Source: Cyanobium usitatum str. Tous
GTDB lineage: Bacteria; Cyanobacteriota; Cyanobacteriia; PCC-6307; Cyanobiaceae
Reading direction: 5' to 3'
Assembly (NCBI RefSeq): GCF_003011885.1
Contig: NZ_PXXO01000011.1
Span: forward strand, 1-64,000
Length of the DNA stretch: 64,000 nt
In this document: piece by piece, positions 1-8,772 of the stretch
Layout: every line of letters starts with the position of its first letter
Position numbering within the stretch: position 1 is the stretch's first letter
Program-made: the position numbers and the translations under genes
Notes under the pieces: model-generated
The model's input: the letters and a program-made list of their open reading frames with translations, nothing else
Told to the model about the DNA's origin: nothing
Database searches by the model: none

Positions 1-22
1 TAAAACATTCATCCTATTAAAT

Positions 23-52
23 TGCCCCATCTTCTTGAAAGAGGATGGGGCA
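23..52 (+). terminator. Stem-loop, probable terminator part
   Basis: A 9-bp perfect stem (TGCCCCATC with GATGGGGCA) is extended by three more pairs, one of them G-U, around a 6-nt loop. No T tract follows directly. It sits just before the canonical terminator at 65-87, so the two may act together at the end of a transcript that enters from the left. Confidence 0.5.
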
Positions 53-60
53 GTTAACTC

Positions 61-87
61 AAAAGCCACCCGAAGGGTGGCTTTTTT
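61..87 (+). terminator. Rho-independent terminator, possibly bidirectional
   Basis: A 7-bp stem (GCCACCC / GGGTGGC) with a GAA loop is followed by six T on the plus strand and preceded by four A. It can therefore also end minus-strand transcription. It closes an operon outside the window. Confidence 0.85.
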
Positions 88-168
88 GTTGGTTAAGCTT
101 CTTGGTGGGGCTTGGTAACTACAGCGTCTGCGTCTAGTGTCCATCTAGTTCCAGACGGTAGCTAGGTA

Positions 169-1122
169 GTGCGTTCACGAGCTCTCCGGGACCTGCGTAG
201 ATGGGATGGTGCTCAGAGGCAAGGTTTACTGCCCTTTTGGCTGGCTTATAAGTTGTGGCTGAAGCTCGACTGTGTTGACCTCAGTGCTGCTTTCGCATAT
301 CACAGTCTTCAGTCTTTGTTCCCCGTACTTCTGATAGCACTTTCCATTGCGGCAAGGTTGCTAGGCGGGGATGAGGGTTTGGTTGAAAGATTGTTGGTAG
401 TCGTTTCGGAAATCTTGCCCAGCTCGGCGATGCCGATTTTCTCTTCCACATTGTCAGCTTTTTTAAGGCAAGGATTTGGGGCTGGAATCCTTGGTGCCGT
501 TGTGTTGATTTTAACGGCAAGCAACGCCTATCTCACTTTGCAGCGTGGCGCTGATCGTCTTTGGTGGAATCGCCCGGCTGGGCTTGAGGATTTGCCATGG
601 AAGCGTTTGGTAGTCCGTTATCTGCGTTTGCGTATCAAGGCTTTTGGTCTTGTTTCATTATTCGCTCTTTTTATTGTTGTGGATCAGGCTTTCACCAGCA
701 TGCGACTGCTGGGTTCGGCAAGCCTGTGGGCCCGTGCCCTGGAGATTTTGCCCATGGCTCGCGATTTGCAGCGTCCCGTGTCATCAATTCTCGATTTGTT
801 TATTTCGTTGCTGATTGCTATTGCTTTAGCCATGTTGTTGTTGTGGGTATTGCCATCGCGTCGTGTCGCTTGGCAGCCTCTGTTCCCTGGAGCGCTTTTA
901 ATAGGTTCAACCCTCACCATCCTTAATTTGGTGCTTGGGCGCATTCTGTTGGCAGTAGGAGTGCGCTTCCAGGCCTATGGATTGGTGGGTGGTGTGTTGT
1001 TGTTGAGTCTTTGGGTTTGGTTGGTTGGTGTCATCCTTTACTACGGTCAGTGTTTGTGTGTCGTCCTGGAACGGCGCCAGCGCGTCAGGATGGATGCATC
1101 TCCCCCAATTGAGATCAGCTGA
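169..1122 (+). CDS. YihY/BrkB family integral membrane protein
   Basis: The protein has 317 residues and starts at GTG. Hydrophobic segments at about 42-66, 103-124, 150-173, 205-228, 236-258 and 271-296 give six likely membrane spans, as in the YihY/virulence-factor-BrkB family. Early lines such as the segment around FAYHSLQSLFP fit the family's first conserved helix. The function is not settled; the old RNase BN assignment for the family is known to be wrong. The stop overlaps the ATG of the next gene in a TGATG junction, so the two are probably cotranscribed. Codons are more AT-rich than in most neighbours. Confidence 0.85.
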   Translation: MRSRALRDLRRWDGAQRQGLLPFWLAYKLWLKLDCVDLSAAFAYHSLQSLFPVLLIALSIAARLLGGDEGLVERLLVVVSEILPSSAMPIFSSTLSAFLRQGFGAGILGAVVLILTASNAYLTLQRGADRLWWNRPAGLEDLPWKRLVVRYLRLRIKAFGLVSLFALFIVVDQAFTSMRLLGSASLWARALEILPMARDLQRPVSSILDLFISLLIAIALAMLLLWVLPSRRVAWQPLFPGALLIGSTLTILNLVLGRILLAVGVRFQAYGLVGGVLLLSLWVWLVGVILYYGQCLCVVLERRQRVRMDASPPIEIS

Positions 1123-1469
1123 TGGAGCGATCACGTACCTGGCTCTGGTTGCTGTTAGCGCTGTTGCTGCTCCTTGCTCCCGGTCCGGCAGGGCGCTTCG
1201 TGCTCGATCTGCTCGGAGGCATAACCTTGCTCCTGGTGCTGTTGCCCCTATTGCTGGGAGCGGCTGGCTTTGTGGCTTGGCAGGTGATTCAAAGAAGATT
1301 GCGTACCTGTGATACTTGTGGTTTCACCTCCATGGAGCAGGAAATTTGCCCAGGTTGTGGCAGTGCTTTTGCCGCTCCTGCGGAGGGTGCAGAGCCCAAT
1401 GAACAGTTTGATGTTAGTAATGTCACCATTGATGTACAGGTCGTCAGTGAAGACGACCCGTCTTCTTGA
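1122..1469 (+). CDS. Small membrane protein with C-terminal zinc ribbon
   Basis: The product has 115 residues. Two hydrophobic segments (about 7-25 and 30-56) are followed by a four-cysteine ribbon, C63-x2-C66 and C76-x2-C79, and an acidic tail. The cysteine spacing suggests a cytoplasmic zinc ribbon anchored to the membrane. I do not recognise a named family. It starts inside the stop codon of the BrkB gene, so translational coupling is likely. Confidence 0.75.
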   Translation: MERSRTWLWLLLALLLLLAPGPAGRFVLDLLGGITLLLVLLPLLLGAAGFVAWQVIQRRLRTCDTCGFTSMEQEICPGCGSAFAAPAEGAEPNEQFDVSNVTIDVQVVSEDDPSS

Positions 1470-1491
1470 GCTTTTCGCTAATTACCTACCG

Positions 1492-1926
1492 CTAATTACT
1501 TGCCGCTATTTCCTGGCCGCTAGGCTTAGGCTCTTGGTCGCGCGCAATCTCCTCCAGGCGGCGCTCTCGTAAATACAAGAACAGTGGGGCTCCACATGCG
1601 AAGGCCAATGTTATGCAGCTGAGCAGTACCCAAGGCAGCCCTCGCATCTGCAACCGCTTGCTCTCCTGCACAATCCAAATCACCACTGCCGTTGCTCCTA
1701 TTGCTAGGTCTCTTGATAGGGAACTGGCGGCTGGATTTGCATTTGCAAGACGGACAAACATGCCCAAGTCGAAGCTTGATCCGTATTCCCTGATGTAGTC
1801 AACGTTTGCCAGCCAGGGCAGTACTGCACCGCTGATCGCTAAGGCCAGATACAGCCATTTCAAGGGTGAATTGCCCTGAATGGCGGTGGTGGTGTTGCTA
1901 GAGCTGTTTTCGGAATTGGCGGCCAT
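1492..1926 (-). CDS. DUF2834-type membrane protein
   Basis: The product has 144 residues with a hydrophilic N-terminal stretch of about 20 residues and then four likely membrane helices. The segment around NPAASSLSRDLAIGA followed by VVIWIV resembles the conserved core of DUF2834 proteins, which are common in cyanobacteria and have no assigned function. The gene starts 14 nt after the end of xseB and is the last gene of the hrpB-xseA-xseB run on the minus strand. Confidence 0.7.
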   Translation of the reverse strand: MAANSENSSSNTTTAIQGNSPLKWLYLALAISGAVLPWLANVDYIREYGSSFDLGMFVRLANANPAASSLSRDLAIGATAVVIWIVQESKRLQMRGLPWVLLSCITLAFACGAPLFLYLRERRLEEIARDQEPKPSGQEIAASN

Positions 1927-1940
1927 GATTTGAGGTGGTT

Positions 1941-2216
1941 CTAGGTGAGATCTTTAAAGGGGACTACACCGTTATCTTCTTCCTGCCACAACATCACTTC
2001 CTGCTCCACGTGGGCGAGTACCGCTTCACAGCGATTCAGGTAGGCGCGGGCTTGCCGGTATAGGCCTGTCATTGCTTCTACATCCAGGTCCGTGGCTTGC
2101 AGGGCTGATAAGGCCACTTGTAGGGCGGTGTGGGCTTCGTTGTATGAGAGATCGGCGCCAACGTTTTCGACGCTTTCATTTTCTTGTGTTTTGCTTGTGG
2201 CTTTTGCTTTAGGCAT
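1941..2216 (-). CDS. xseB: Exodeoxyribonuclease VII small subunit
   Basis: The product has 91 residues. The helical hairpin around LSYNEAHTALQVALSALQA and the downstream RARAYLNRCEAVL segment match XseB, which forms the coiled-coil partner of XseA in the exonuclease that degrades single-stranded DNA to oligonucleotides. It begins 3 nt after the xseA stop, so the subunits are made from one transcript. The N-terminal extension of about 20 residues rich in K, T and E is typical of cyanobacterial versions. Confidence 0.9.
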   Translation of the reverse strand: MPKAKATSKTQENESVENVGADLSYNEAHTALQVALSALQATDLDVEAMTGLYRQARAYLNRCEAVLAHVEQEVMLWQEEDNGVVPFKDLT

Positions 2217-2219
2217 CGT

Positions 2220-3422
2220 TCAGGGCTTGGCCTCCGGAGCTTGATGCAGAATCTCGCGCACCACGGCGCTCGCCTGCCCATCTGTGAGTTGGGCGATGAC
2301 TTCGCCGCCTTTTTCAAGTTGCTGCACGGAGCGCACCACAACCCCTTTGCCATCGCTCAGCAAGCAGAATCCTCTCTTGAGCTGGTGTGCGGGCGAAAGT
2401 GCTTGCAGCAGCTGCTGGGCATGCCCCAGGGCCTGGCGACGACTGGTCAAAAGGGCGAGGGGATTTACCCCCGCTAGTCGTTCCCGATCCCGAGTGAGTC
2501 GCTGACGCTCTCCCTGCAGTCTCAGTTGGATGAGTTGCTGCAGGTGTCTCCCCTGCTGCTGCAATGTCTGCACCGCTATGCGGTGATCTGGCAATAGGGC
2601 CACCAAGGCAGCGGTGGGGGTGGCGGCCCTGTAGTCGGCCACCAGGTCTGCAACGGTGGTGTCATCTTCGTGGCCAATGCCGCTGACCACGGGCACTGGG
2701 CAGGCGGCTAAACACCTCGCCACCACTTCGTTATCAAACACGGCTAGGTCTTCGCGGCTGCCGCCACCTCGGCCGATCACGATCGCATCGATGCCCAACC
2801 GCTCCACCTGGGAGTTCAGTTTTTCCAGGGTTCGGCAGATGGTTTCGTGTACGGGGCCTTGTACTGGTATAGGCACCACGACCACTGCTGTCGCCGGCCA
2901 GCGTTCGGCGCTGGTGCGCAGCATGTCCGCCAAGGCGGAGCTCGGACAGCTCGTGAGTAGGGCAATGCGCCTTGGGAACGAGGGTAGGGGGCGCTTGCGG
3001 GCTTGATCCAGCAGCCCGTCAAGGGCTAGCCGCTCCCGCACCTGTTCGAACTGACGCAGGACTGAACTCAGGCTTGGCCTGATGTCCAGAGCCTGAACGC
3101 AGAGGCTTGCCCGGTTGCTCCAAAAGTTGAGCTTGCCCACCACCACGACCCCATCTCCGTCTTCGGGAACGAAGCTGAGCTTCGCCAGCTGGGAAGCCCA
3201 AACCACTGCCGAAATTGATGCCTGCTCGTCGACCAGGGTCATCCAGAGATGTCCCTTTTTGAGCTGGGGCCTGCTCACGGTTGCGTCAAGCAGAAATCGA
3301 GGTGCAAAACCGCGCTCTAGCAGCGATGCGACCGCGCCATTCAGTTCTGTCACGCCGTAGCGCGGTATGCCTGAAAATTCACCGGCCGCAGTCACGGCTG
3401 GAGCTGCCGGTAGCAGATCCAC
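2220..3422 (-). CDS. xseA: Exodeoxyribonuclease VII large subunit
   Basis: The product has 400 residues and a GTG start. The N-terminal OB-fold (about 20-120, beginning IPRYGVTELNGAV) is followed by the catalytic region with RIALLTS, DAIVIGRGGGSREDL and SGIGHEDDTT, which are hallmarks of XseA. The C-terminal coiled coil that binds XseB runs from about 285 to 360. The start overlaps the end of a small membrane ORF in another frame (3392-3568). xseB follows directly. Confidence 0.95.
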   Translation of the reverse strand: MDLLPAAPAVTAAGEFSGIPRYGVTELNGAVASLLERGFAPRFLLDATVSRPQLKKGHLWMTLVDEQASISAVVWASQLAKLSFVPEDGDGVVVVGKLNFWSNRASLCVQALDIRPSLSSVLRQFEQVRERLALDGLLDQARKRPLPSFPRRIALLTSCPSSALADMLRTSAERWPATAVVVVPIPVQGPVHETICRTLEKLNSQVERLGIDAIVIGRGGGSREDLAVFDNEVVARCLAACPVPVVSGIGHEDDTTVADLVADYRAATPTAALVALLPDHRIAVQTLQQQGRHLQQLIQLRLQGERQRLTRDRERLAGVNPLALLTSRRQALGHAQQLLQALSPAHQLKRGFCLLSDGKGVVVRSVQQLEKGGEVIAQLTDGQASAVVREILHQAPEAKP

Positions 3423-3568
3423 CAGTAGAGGCTCACCAGGCCTGCTATCAGCGCTACCGATCTCCCAATCGGATGGTCAACGCGCATCAGCCCTGCGACG
3501 CAGATCACTAGGGCGCTGCTAAGCAGGCGCGAGCCATCACGACGGTTGTTGACGTAAAAGCGAGCCAA
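3392..3568 (-). CDS. Small membrane protein overlapping xseA start
   Basis: Reading the minus strand between hrpB and xseA gives an uninterrupted 58-residue frame from a TTG at 3568, or from a CTG at 3592, to a TGA at 3392. It is a basic N-terminus (ARFYVNNRRDGSRLL) followed by two hydrophobic helices (about 14-26 and 35-49) and an aromatic, basic end. Composition and codon choice look coding, and it fills an otherwise empty 200-nt gap. It overlaps xseA by 31 nt. No ATG is available, so the start is uncertain. The family is not recognised. Confidence 0.55.
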   Translation of the reverse strand: MARFYVNNRRDGSRLLSSALVICVAGLMRVDHPIGRSVALIAGLVSLYWWICYRQLQP

Positions 3569-3628
3569 GGCAGCCTTGCCGGAAAGTTCCAGTTTGGAGC
3601 AGGCAGGTGCCTTATTGCCCCATGCCCC

Positions 3629-6217
3629 TCAGGCTCGATGACTCCCCTGTTGCAGCCCTGCTTTGGTAAGGGCCGTCGCCTGGGCTTGGCACGGGTCTTC
3701 TGGCCAGGGGTGACGGGGGTAGCGCCCGCGCAACTCCTTGCGCACCTCCGGATAGCTGCGCTCCCAGAAGCCCGCCAGATCCTGGGTGATCGCCGCCGGC
3801 CGGCCGGCCGGGGTGAGCAGGTGCACGGTTACTGCTAGCTGACCTGATAGCACCATTGGGTTTGTGCGAGCGCCGAATAGCTCCTGCAGCTTTACCGCCA
3901 GCACGGGCTGGCCGCTGCTGTAATCGAGCTTTACTTGGCGGCCAGAGGGCACGGTCAGGGCCACTGGCAGCAGCTGATCTAGTTGGGGACGCAGGCTCCA
4001 GGGGGCGTCACCCCAGAGGGCTTCGCCAAGGGGTATTACCTGCAGGTCTTCGCGGCTGCGGAGGCCGTTGAGGTGGGGGCCGAGCCATTCACCTAGCTGG
4101 TCAAGTAGCTGTTGGGGGCTGCAGTCGGGCCATGGGTCTCCTAGGAGCTGGTGGGCCAGGCTGAGGCGTTGCTGGAGTTGGCGGCTAACGGGATCCCATG
4201 GCAGAGCTTCCAGTCCCAGCTGCCGCAGACCCTCTAGTAGGGCGATGCGAATCAAGGCCGGTTCTGCTTCGCTCCAGCTGCGGCGCTCAAGCACCAGCGC
4301 CCCTAGTCGCAGGGAGCGTTCGCAGCGCACCCGTTGACCTTCTCCATCCCAGCGCGCCTCCACCGCGATATTTCCTTGCCCGCCGGGATGCTCCGCCAGT
4401 TGCCGCAGTTGCCCGATATCAATGGGGATCGCTAGCTGGATGCGAGCGTCCTGGCCCTGGCCATCAAGCTGGGCCACTGCCAGAGCAGTGCAGGCCACCA
4501 GGGGATCGTCTGCATGGAGCACGGCGCCGCGGCCGCCACTGAGTAGGTAGCGGCCAGGCTTTCCTGCTCTGGCTAGGGCTAGCCGCTCGGGATAGGCGGC
4601 GGCAACTAGCGAGGCCGCCGCTTCCGACAGGGTTACGGATCGGCCAACCGGCATTGCAGCTGGAGGACTGGAACTAACACCACCTAGCTGCCTGACCTGG
4701 CGCTGCAGCTGGCTTTGCAGCTGACGCAGCCGGCGCTGGGAGCTATCTCCAGGGCGGTTTTCACCTAGCCAATCAAGCCGCCGCAGCAGGTCACTGCCGG
4801 CCTCCTGACGGTTGAGGGGATCGCGCTCGCTCAGCAGCACCGCCAGGCCGCAGGCCAGCTCCAATTGGCCTAATTGCTCGCCCAGCAGTAGCAGCTGGGC
4901 GAGGCGCGGATGCACCCCCAGCCGGGCCAGGCGCTGCCCGTGGCTGTTCAGCCGCCCTGTGGCTGCCAGAGCACCAAGCTGGTCGAGCTGCAGACGGGCC
5001 TCCTTTAGGGGTGCAGGCGCTGGTGGGTCTATCCAATGCAGGTCCCTGCCAAGGGGATCGCCCCACTGGGCCAGTTGCAGGGCCAGGGGCAATGGATCTA
5101 CCTCGAGCAACTCCGGTGGATCGAAAGCGGGACGACGCTGCTGTTCAGCGGGCGACCAGAGGCGCAGGCAGCGACCTGGACCCAGGCGCCCGGCCCGGCC
5201 GGCCCGTTGATCAGCGCTGGCTTGGCTTGCGGGTACGGTGACGAGGCCATCAAGTCCACTTCCGGGATCGAAGCGGTTGCGGCGGCTCAGACCACTGTCG
5301 AGCACCAGCGTTACCCCGGCCAAGGTAAGGGAACTCTCAGCGATGGAAGTGGCGAGCACCACCTTGCCCGCGGCGCTGCTGGCCGGGCCGATAGCGCGGC
5401 CCTGGGCCTCCAACGGCAGGTTGCCGTGCAGGGGAACGCACTCCACGCCCTGATGGCTGGGCTTTCCCCAGTCGGTGGCGGCGATCGCCCTGCTGCAGTC
5501 CTGGATCTCCCTCTGCCCGGGGAGGAAAACCAGCACGCTTTCGCCGTCGCCGCGCGGCTCTAGCCAGTGCTGCTCAAGGGCGCGCACCACCTGTTGCGCC
5601 AGCCTTTCGCCTGGTCGCGGTGGCTGGTGGCTGATTGCCACCGGATAGCAACGCCCTTTGCTGGTCAGCACGGTGGCCCCAGGCAGCTGCTCCGCCAGCG
5701 GAGCCAGGTTGAGGGTGGCAGACATCAGCACCAGCTGCAGCTCTGGCCTCAGCAGCTCCCTGGCCTGACGCACCAGGGCAAGGGATAGGTCGGTGTCGGC
5801 GCCGCGCTCGTGGAATTCGTCAAAAATCAGGCAGTCCACCCGATCAAGACCAGGATTTGCCTGCAAGCGCCGCAGAAACAGGCCGTCTGTGAGCACCTCC
5901 AGTCGGGTGGCGGCTGAGATGCAGGATTCGAGCCGCACGCTGTAGCCAACTTGCTGGCCGAGGGGCTCACCGAGCTCGGCCGCCAGCCTTTGGGCTGCCG
6001 CTTTGGCTGCCAGGCGACGGGGTTCCAGCATCCAGATGCGGCCAGATGCGGCACCCGGCTTACCCGACTCCAGGTTGAGTCCTGCTAGCAGAGCTAGGGG
6101 CACACGAGTCGTTTTACCTGCTCCAGGAGGTGCCTGGAGCAGCACGGTGGCACCGGGCCTGCAGGCTTCGAGCAGCGGCGCCAGCAGGCCGTCAATCGGT
6201 AGCGGGGGCGTTGGCAG
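3629..6217 (-). CDS. hrpB: ATP-dependent helicase HrpB
   Basis: This is a DEAH-type helicase. It has Walker A (APPGAGKTT), the DEFH box, SAT (LMSATLN), the QRAGRAGR motif and the long HrpB-specific C-terminal domain, with about 838 residues counted from the GTG at 6145. That GTG lies too close to Walker A. The frame stays open to a TGA at 6236, and a CTG at 6217 would add a family-like helix (LPIDGLLAPLLEACRPG). I therefore place the start near 6217, although no ATG exists. The role in bacteria is RNA metabolism and remains poorly defined. It heads the run leading to xseA-xseB. Confidence 0.9.
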   Translation of the reverse strand: MPTPPLPIDGLLAPLLEACRPGATVLLQAPPGAGKTTRVPLALLAGLNLESGKPGAASGRIWMLEPRRLAAKAAAQRLAAELGEPLGQQVGYSVRLESCISAATRLEVLTDGLFLRRLQANPGLDRVDCLIFDEFHERGADTDLSLALVRQARELLRPELQLVLMSATLNLAPLAEQLPGATVLTSKGRCYPVAISHQPPRPGERLAQQVVRALEQHWLEPRGDGESVLVFLPGQREIQDCSRAIAATDWGKPSHQGVECVPLHGNLPLEAQGRAIGPASSAAGKVVLATSIAESSLTLAGVTLVLDSGLSRRNRFDPGSGLDGLVTVPASQASADQRAGRAGRLGPGRCLRLWSPAEQQRRPAFDPPELLEVDPLPLALQLAQWGDPLGRDLHWIDPPAPAPLKEARLQLDQLGALAATGRLNSHGQRLARLGVHPRLAQLLLLGEQLGQLELACGLAVLLSERDPLNRQEAGSDLLRRLDWLGENRPGDSSQRRLRQLQSQLQRQVRQLGGVSSSPPAAMPVGRSVTLSEAAASLVAAAYPERLALARAGKPGRYLLSGGRGAVLHADDPLVACTALAVAQLDGQGQDARIQLAIPIDIGQLRQLAEHPGGQGNIAVEARWDGEGQRVRCERSLRLGALVLERRSWSEAEPALIRIALLEGLRQLGLEALPWDPVSRQLQQRLSLAHQLLGDPWPDCSPQQLLDQLGEWLGPHLNGLRSREDLQVIPLGEALWGDAPWSLRPQLDQLLPVALTVPSGRQVKLDYSSGQPVLAVKLQELFGARTNPMVLSGQLAVTVHLLTPAGRPAAITQDLAGFWERSYPEVRKELRGRYPRHPWPEDPCQAQATALTKAGLQQGSHRA

Positions 6218-6235
6218 GGGGCTGTCCTTGGGGAA

Positions 6236-6619
6236 TCAGCGCACGTGGCGAATGCCATCTACCGGGTGGTAGGCCTCGCCTGTGAGCTCCTCGTAGACGA
6301 TCGCCGGTAGGCCGGTTTCAAACATGGTTTGCAAGGCCTCCTTGAGGTAAGGATTCCAGCCCCCGGTGCTCACCTTGCCGTGGCGAACAGTCCAGTCCCA
6401 GGTGCCTTGCAGGTCCCTGGGGATGCGCCCCTCTCGGTCGCGACGGGCCACGAGATCCTGAGATTCAACCAGGCCTACCAAAATTGGATCCCTGCCGTAG
6501 GCAGGCGTGATGCTCAACTCCAGCCGAATCGGATCTTCCTTGATCAGCTTGAGGCGAAAACGAGGTGGCAGTTTGAGACTGGTCAGCACTGCAGCCACTA
6601 TTCGGGTCCGTTGATCCAC
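6236..6619 (-). CDS. Conserved cyanobacterial protein of unknown function
   Basis: The product has 127 residues, is soluble and has no cysteines. It contains an N-terminal helix (DQRTRIVAAVLTSLKLPP) and a mixed alpha/beta body ending in HPVDGIRHVR. I do not recognise the family. Its stop lies in the hrpB frame just upstream of the likely hrpB start, so it probably leads the hrpB-xse operon. Confidence 0.7.
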   Translation of the reverse strand: MDQRTRIVAAVLTSLKLPPRFRLKLIKEDPIRLELSITPAYGRDPILVGLVESQDLVARRDREGRIPRDLQGTWDWTVRHGKVSTGGWNPYLKEALQTMFETGLPAIVYEELTGEAYHPVDGIRHVR

Positions 6620-6662
6620 CTTCTGTCTCCGCTGAAAAACGCTTGCTCAACGGAGAGCCTAT

Positions 6663-6968
6663 TCAGCTGAGGTCACCTGGGTAAGCAGCTTGCTCGTTGT
6701 CGCCGCTGAAGCGGACGGTTAAGAGGTCTTCCTGGGTGATCTGACCATCTGAATCAAGCAGCTCCGGATGGATGGTGAGTCTGCCGGTGCGGTCGTGATT
6801 GGACCTGATTTCGGGTGCTTGTGCTGCTGGCGTACCCATGGCATCTCGATCACCGGGACGGGGAATGGCGCGGAATCCTTGGCCCATCACCCTGAAGGCT
6901 TGCCATAGCAGAGCCACAAAGCAGGCCCCGTAGAGCAGGGGTAAAAGCTGGGAGAGCACAGTGTTCAT
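6663..6968 (-). CDS. DUF2973-type small membrane protein
   Basis: Starting at the ATG at 6968 gives 101 residues: one N-terminal membrane helix (LLPLLYGACFVALLWQAF), a basic linker and a C-terminal segment RTGRLTIHPELLDSDGQIT. That HPELLD...G..T pattern is characteristic of the cyanobacterial DUF2973 family. A longer frame runs to 7124, but its extra 52 residues look non-coding and overlap the small ORF at 7015-7146. Function unknown. Confidence 0.7.
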   Translation of the reverse strand: MNTVLSQLLPLLYGACFVALLWQAFRVMGQGFRAIPRPGDRDAMGTPAAQAPEIRSNHDRTGRLTIHPELLDSDGQITQEDLLTVRFSGDNEQAAYPGDLS

Positions 6969-7014
6969 GGCCTTAAAGCTGGCCTCAGATAGATGGTTGC
7001 GTGTCGCAATTCCA

Positions 7015-7146
7015 TCATTGCCTGGAGCGAGCCGTTTGGGGATCAACGACTGCAACCTCTCTAGTATTGGCAACCATCCAGGCCCACAGGGTGCTGCAAG
7101 CGGCACCGAAGGCGAGAAAAGCAATTAGCAGTCGCCCGGTGTCCAT
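7015..7146 (-). CDS. Short single-helix membrane protein (43 aa)
   Basis: The minus strand between the DUF2973 gene and the protease gene carries an ATG-started frame of 43 residues. It has one hydrophobic helix (LLIAFLAFGAACSTLWAWMV) and a short polar tail. It ends 46 nt before the DUF2973 ATG on the same strand, so the two may form a unit. It is too short for most gene callers. No strong ribosome-binding site is visible. Confidence 0.5.
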   Translation of the reverse strand: MDTGRLLIAFLAFGAACSTLWAWMVANTREVAVVDPQTARSRQ

Positions 7147-7277
7147 AGATTGAAAGATTTGTTTACCTATATTAGGGCCGATCCTGATCGCCCGTGGCGG
7201 CTTGCCTGGGAGGGAAATCCCGCTCTAGGCAGTCGCTGGCTGGTTGCTTACGTTTTGACTAGTTGAGTCCTGTAGTG

Positions 7278-8414
7278 ATGGCTGATTCGCGGGCCTTGCC
7301 CTGGCTGGGTTCAGGGCTGGTGCTGATGGCTCTACTGTCTCCCCCGGCTCCCTGGCCAGGCGCTGCCGCCCTCGCCCAGGGTGCAACTTCAGTCAGCCTG
7401 AACCGCCAGTCATTTGTGGCGGCTGCTGTTCGCCGCGCTGGACCCGCGGTGGTGACCATTGACACGGAACGGACCGTGGCTGCCTCAGGTGGTGCTTCGG
7501 GAGGCTTGCCAAGAGGGCTGCTCAACGACCCCCTGTTTAGCCAATTTTTTGGCATGCCCCAGCAGCAACAGCAGCCCTCTCAGCGCACGGAGCGGGGGCA
7601 GGGAAGCGGCTTTATTTTTCAGGCTGAGGGCCTGATTCTGACCAATGCCCACGTGGTGGAGAAATTAGACCGGGTGACCGTGGGGCTGCAGGGCGGTCGT
7701 CGGGTTGAAGGCACGGTTGTCGGTCTCGATCGCCTCACGGATTTGGCGGTTGTGAGGTTGGCGGGCAGCGGCCCTTGGCCAGTAGCGCCCTTGGGCAACT
7801 CCGACAGCCTGCAAGTTGGCGAGTGGGCAATTGCCGTAGGCAACCCTTACGGGTTGGACAACACCGTGACAATGGGGATCATCAGCAACCTCAACCGCAA
7901 TGCCAGCAAGCTGGGCATCACAGACAAGCGCTTGGATCTGATTCAGACCGATGCAGCAATCAACCCGGGCAATTCAGGCGGTCCGCTGCTAAACGCTGAT
8001 GGCGAGGTGATCGGAATTAACACCTTGGTGCGTACCGGGCCTGGTGCGGGCTTGGGATTTGCTATTCCGATTAACCGGGCCCAGGATATTGCCCGCCAAT
8101 TGCTTACCTCTGGCCGTGTCAGCCACCCATTTATCGGCGTAAGTCTCGACGGGGTTCGTGCCGGTGATGGCACTGGGCTGAATCAAGGGGTGCGGGTGAT
8201 GGCGGTGCAAGCTTCCGGGCCAGCGGCGCGGGCAGGCCTGCAAAAGGGCGATGTAATAGTTGCCGTGGGTGATCAGCCCATCGCTAGCCCCTCCCAGCTG
8301 GTAACAGCGGTGGAGAGGGCGGGGGTGGGGGGAAGCTTGGAGCTTCGGCTGAATAGGGCCGGAACATTGATGCGCTTGACGGTTATTCCAGCCCAATTAA
8401 CCCCAGCCCCCTAG
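7278..8414 (+). CDS. HtrA/Deg-type serine protease
   Basis: From the ATG at 7278 the product has 378 residues. It has a signal peptide or anchor (hydrophobic to about residue 34), a trypsin-like domain with the catalytic triad H125 (TNAHVV), D155 (LTDLAVV) and S233 (GNSGGP), and one C-terminal PDZ domain (about 280-370). This is the arrangement of the cyanobacterial HhoA/HhoB/HtrA periplasmic or thylakoid-lumen proteases that remove damaged proteins. A Q-rich stretch (about 94-100) precedes the protease core. In-frame TTG (7263) and GTG (7275) are alternative starts. Which of the three paralogues it is cannot be told from sequence alone. Confidence 0.93.
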   Translation: MADSRALPWLGSGLVLMALLSPPAPWPGAAALAQGATSVSLNRQSFVAAAVRRAGPAVVTIDTERTVAASGGASGGLPRGLLNDPLFSQFFGMPQQQQQPSQRTERGQGSGFIFQAEGLILTNAHVVEKLDRVTVGLQGGRRVEGTVVGLDRLTDLAVVRLAGSGPWPVAPLGNSDSLQVGEWAIAVGNPYGLDNTVTMGIISNLNRNASKLGITDKRLDLIQTDAAINPGNSGGPLLNADGEVIGINTLVRTGPGAGLGFAIPINRAQDIARQLLTSGRVSHPFIGVSLDGVRAGDGTGLNQGVRVMAVQASGPAARAGLQKGDVIVAVGDQPIASPSQLVTAVERAGVGGSLELRLNRAGTLMRLTVIPAQLTPAP

Positions 8415-8638
8415 GCCTCTTGCCCCCACGGACTACCCAGGCTTGGCGAAACTTGGGTAGGTGCACCTAGTTGCTGACGCATAACCCACTGGGTTGCCGC
8501 CTTTTGGCTATGCCAGGCCTGGAGTAGCTGCTTGGCAATGCCTTGCAGGGTCTGGGGATCGGCGGTGGCTTCAATAGCCCGGTTCATGCGCTCCAGCTCA
8601 AACTGCTGACCGAGGCTGAGGGCGAGTGGTTCAGACAT
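8411..8638 (-). CDS. Conserved small helical protein
   Basis: From the ATG at 8638 the product has 75 residues. It contains a helical core ([19 protein letters not shown] and [18 protein letters not shown]) ending in an aromatic and polar motif ([10 protein letters not shown]). It looks like a conserved picocyanobacterial protein, but I cannot name the family. The 3' end overlaps the protease gene tail-to-tail by 4 nt. Confidence 0.65.
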   Translation of the reverse strand: MSEPLALSLGQQFELERMNRAIEATADPQTLQGIAKQLLQAWHSQKAATQWVMRQQLGAPTQVSPSLGSPWGQEA

Positions 8639-8772
8639 GGCACGCACCACAGGTAACCATTTGACCCCCTAACGCTACAAACTGTTTCATTCGCTTGCGT
8701 AGCGGTTGCGACAGGGCGCGCTGCCTGTGCTGATTTGCTGTTGCGCGGTGATGGGCTGGCCGGCGTCTGAGC

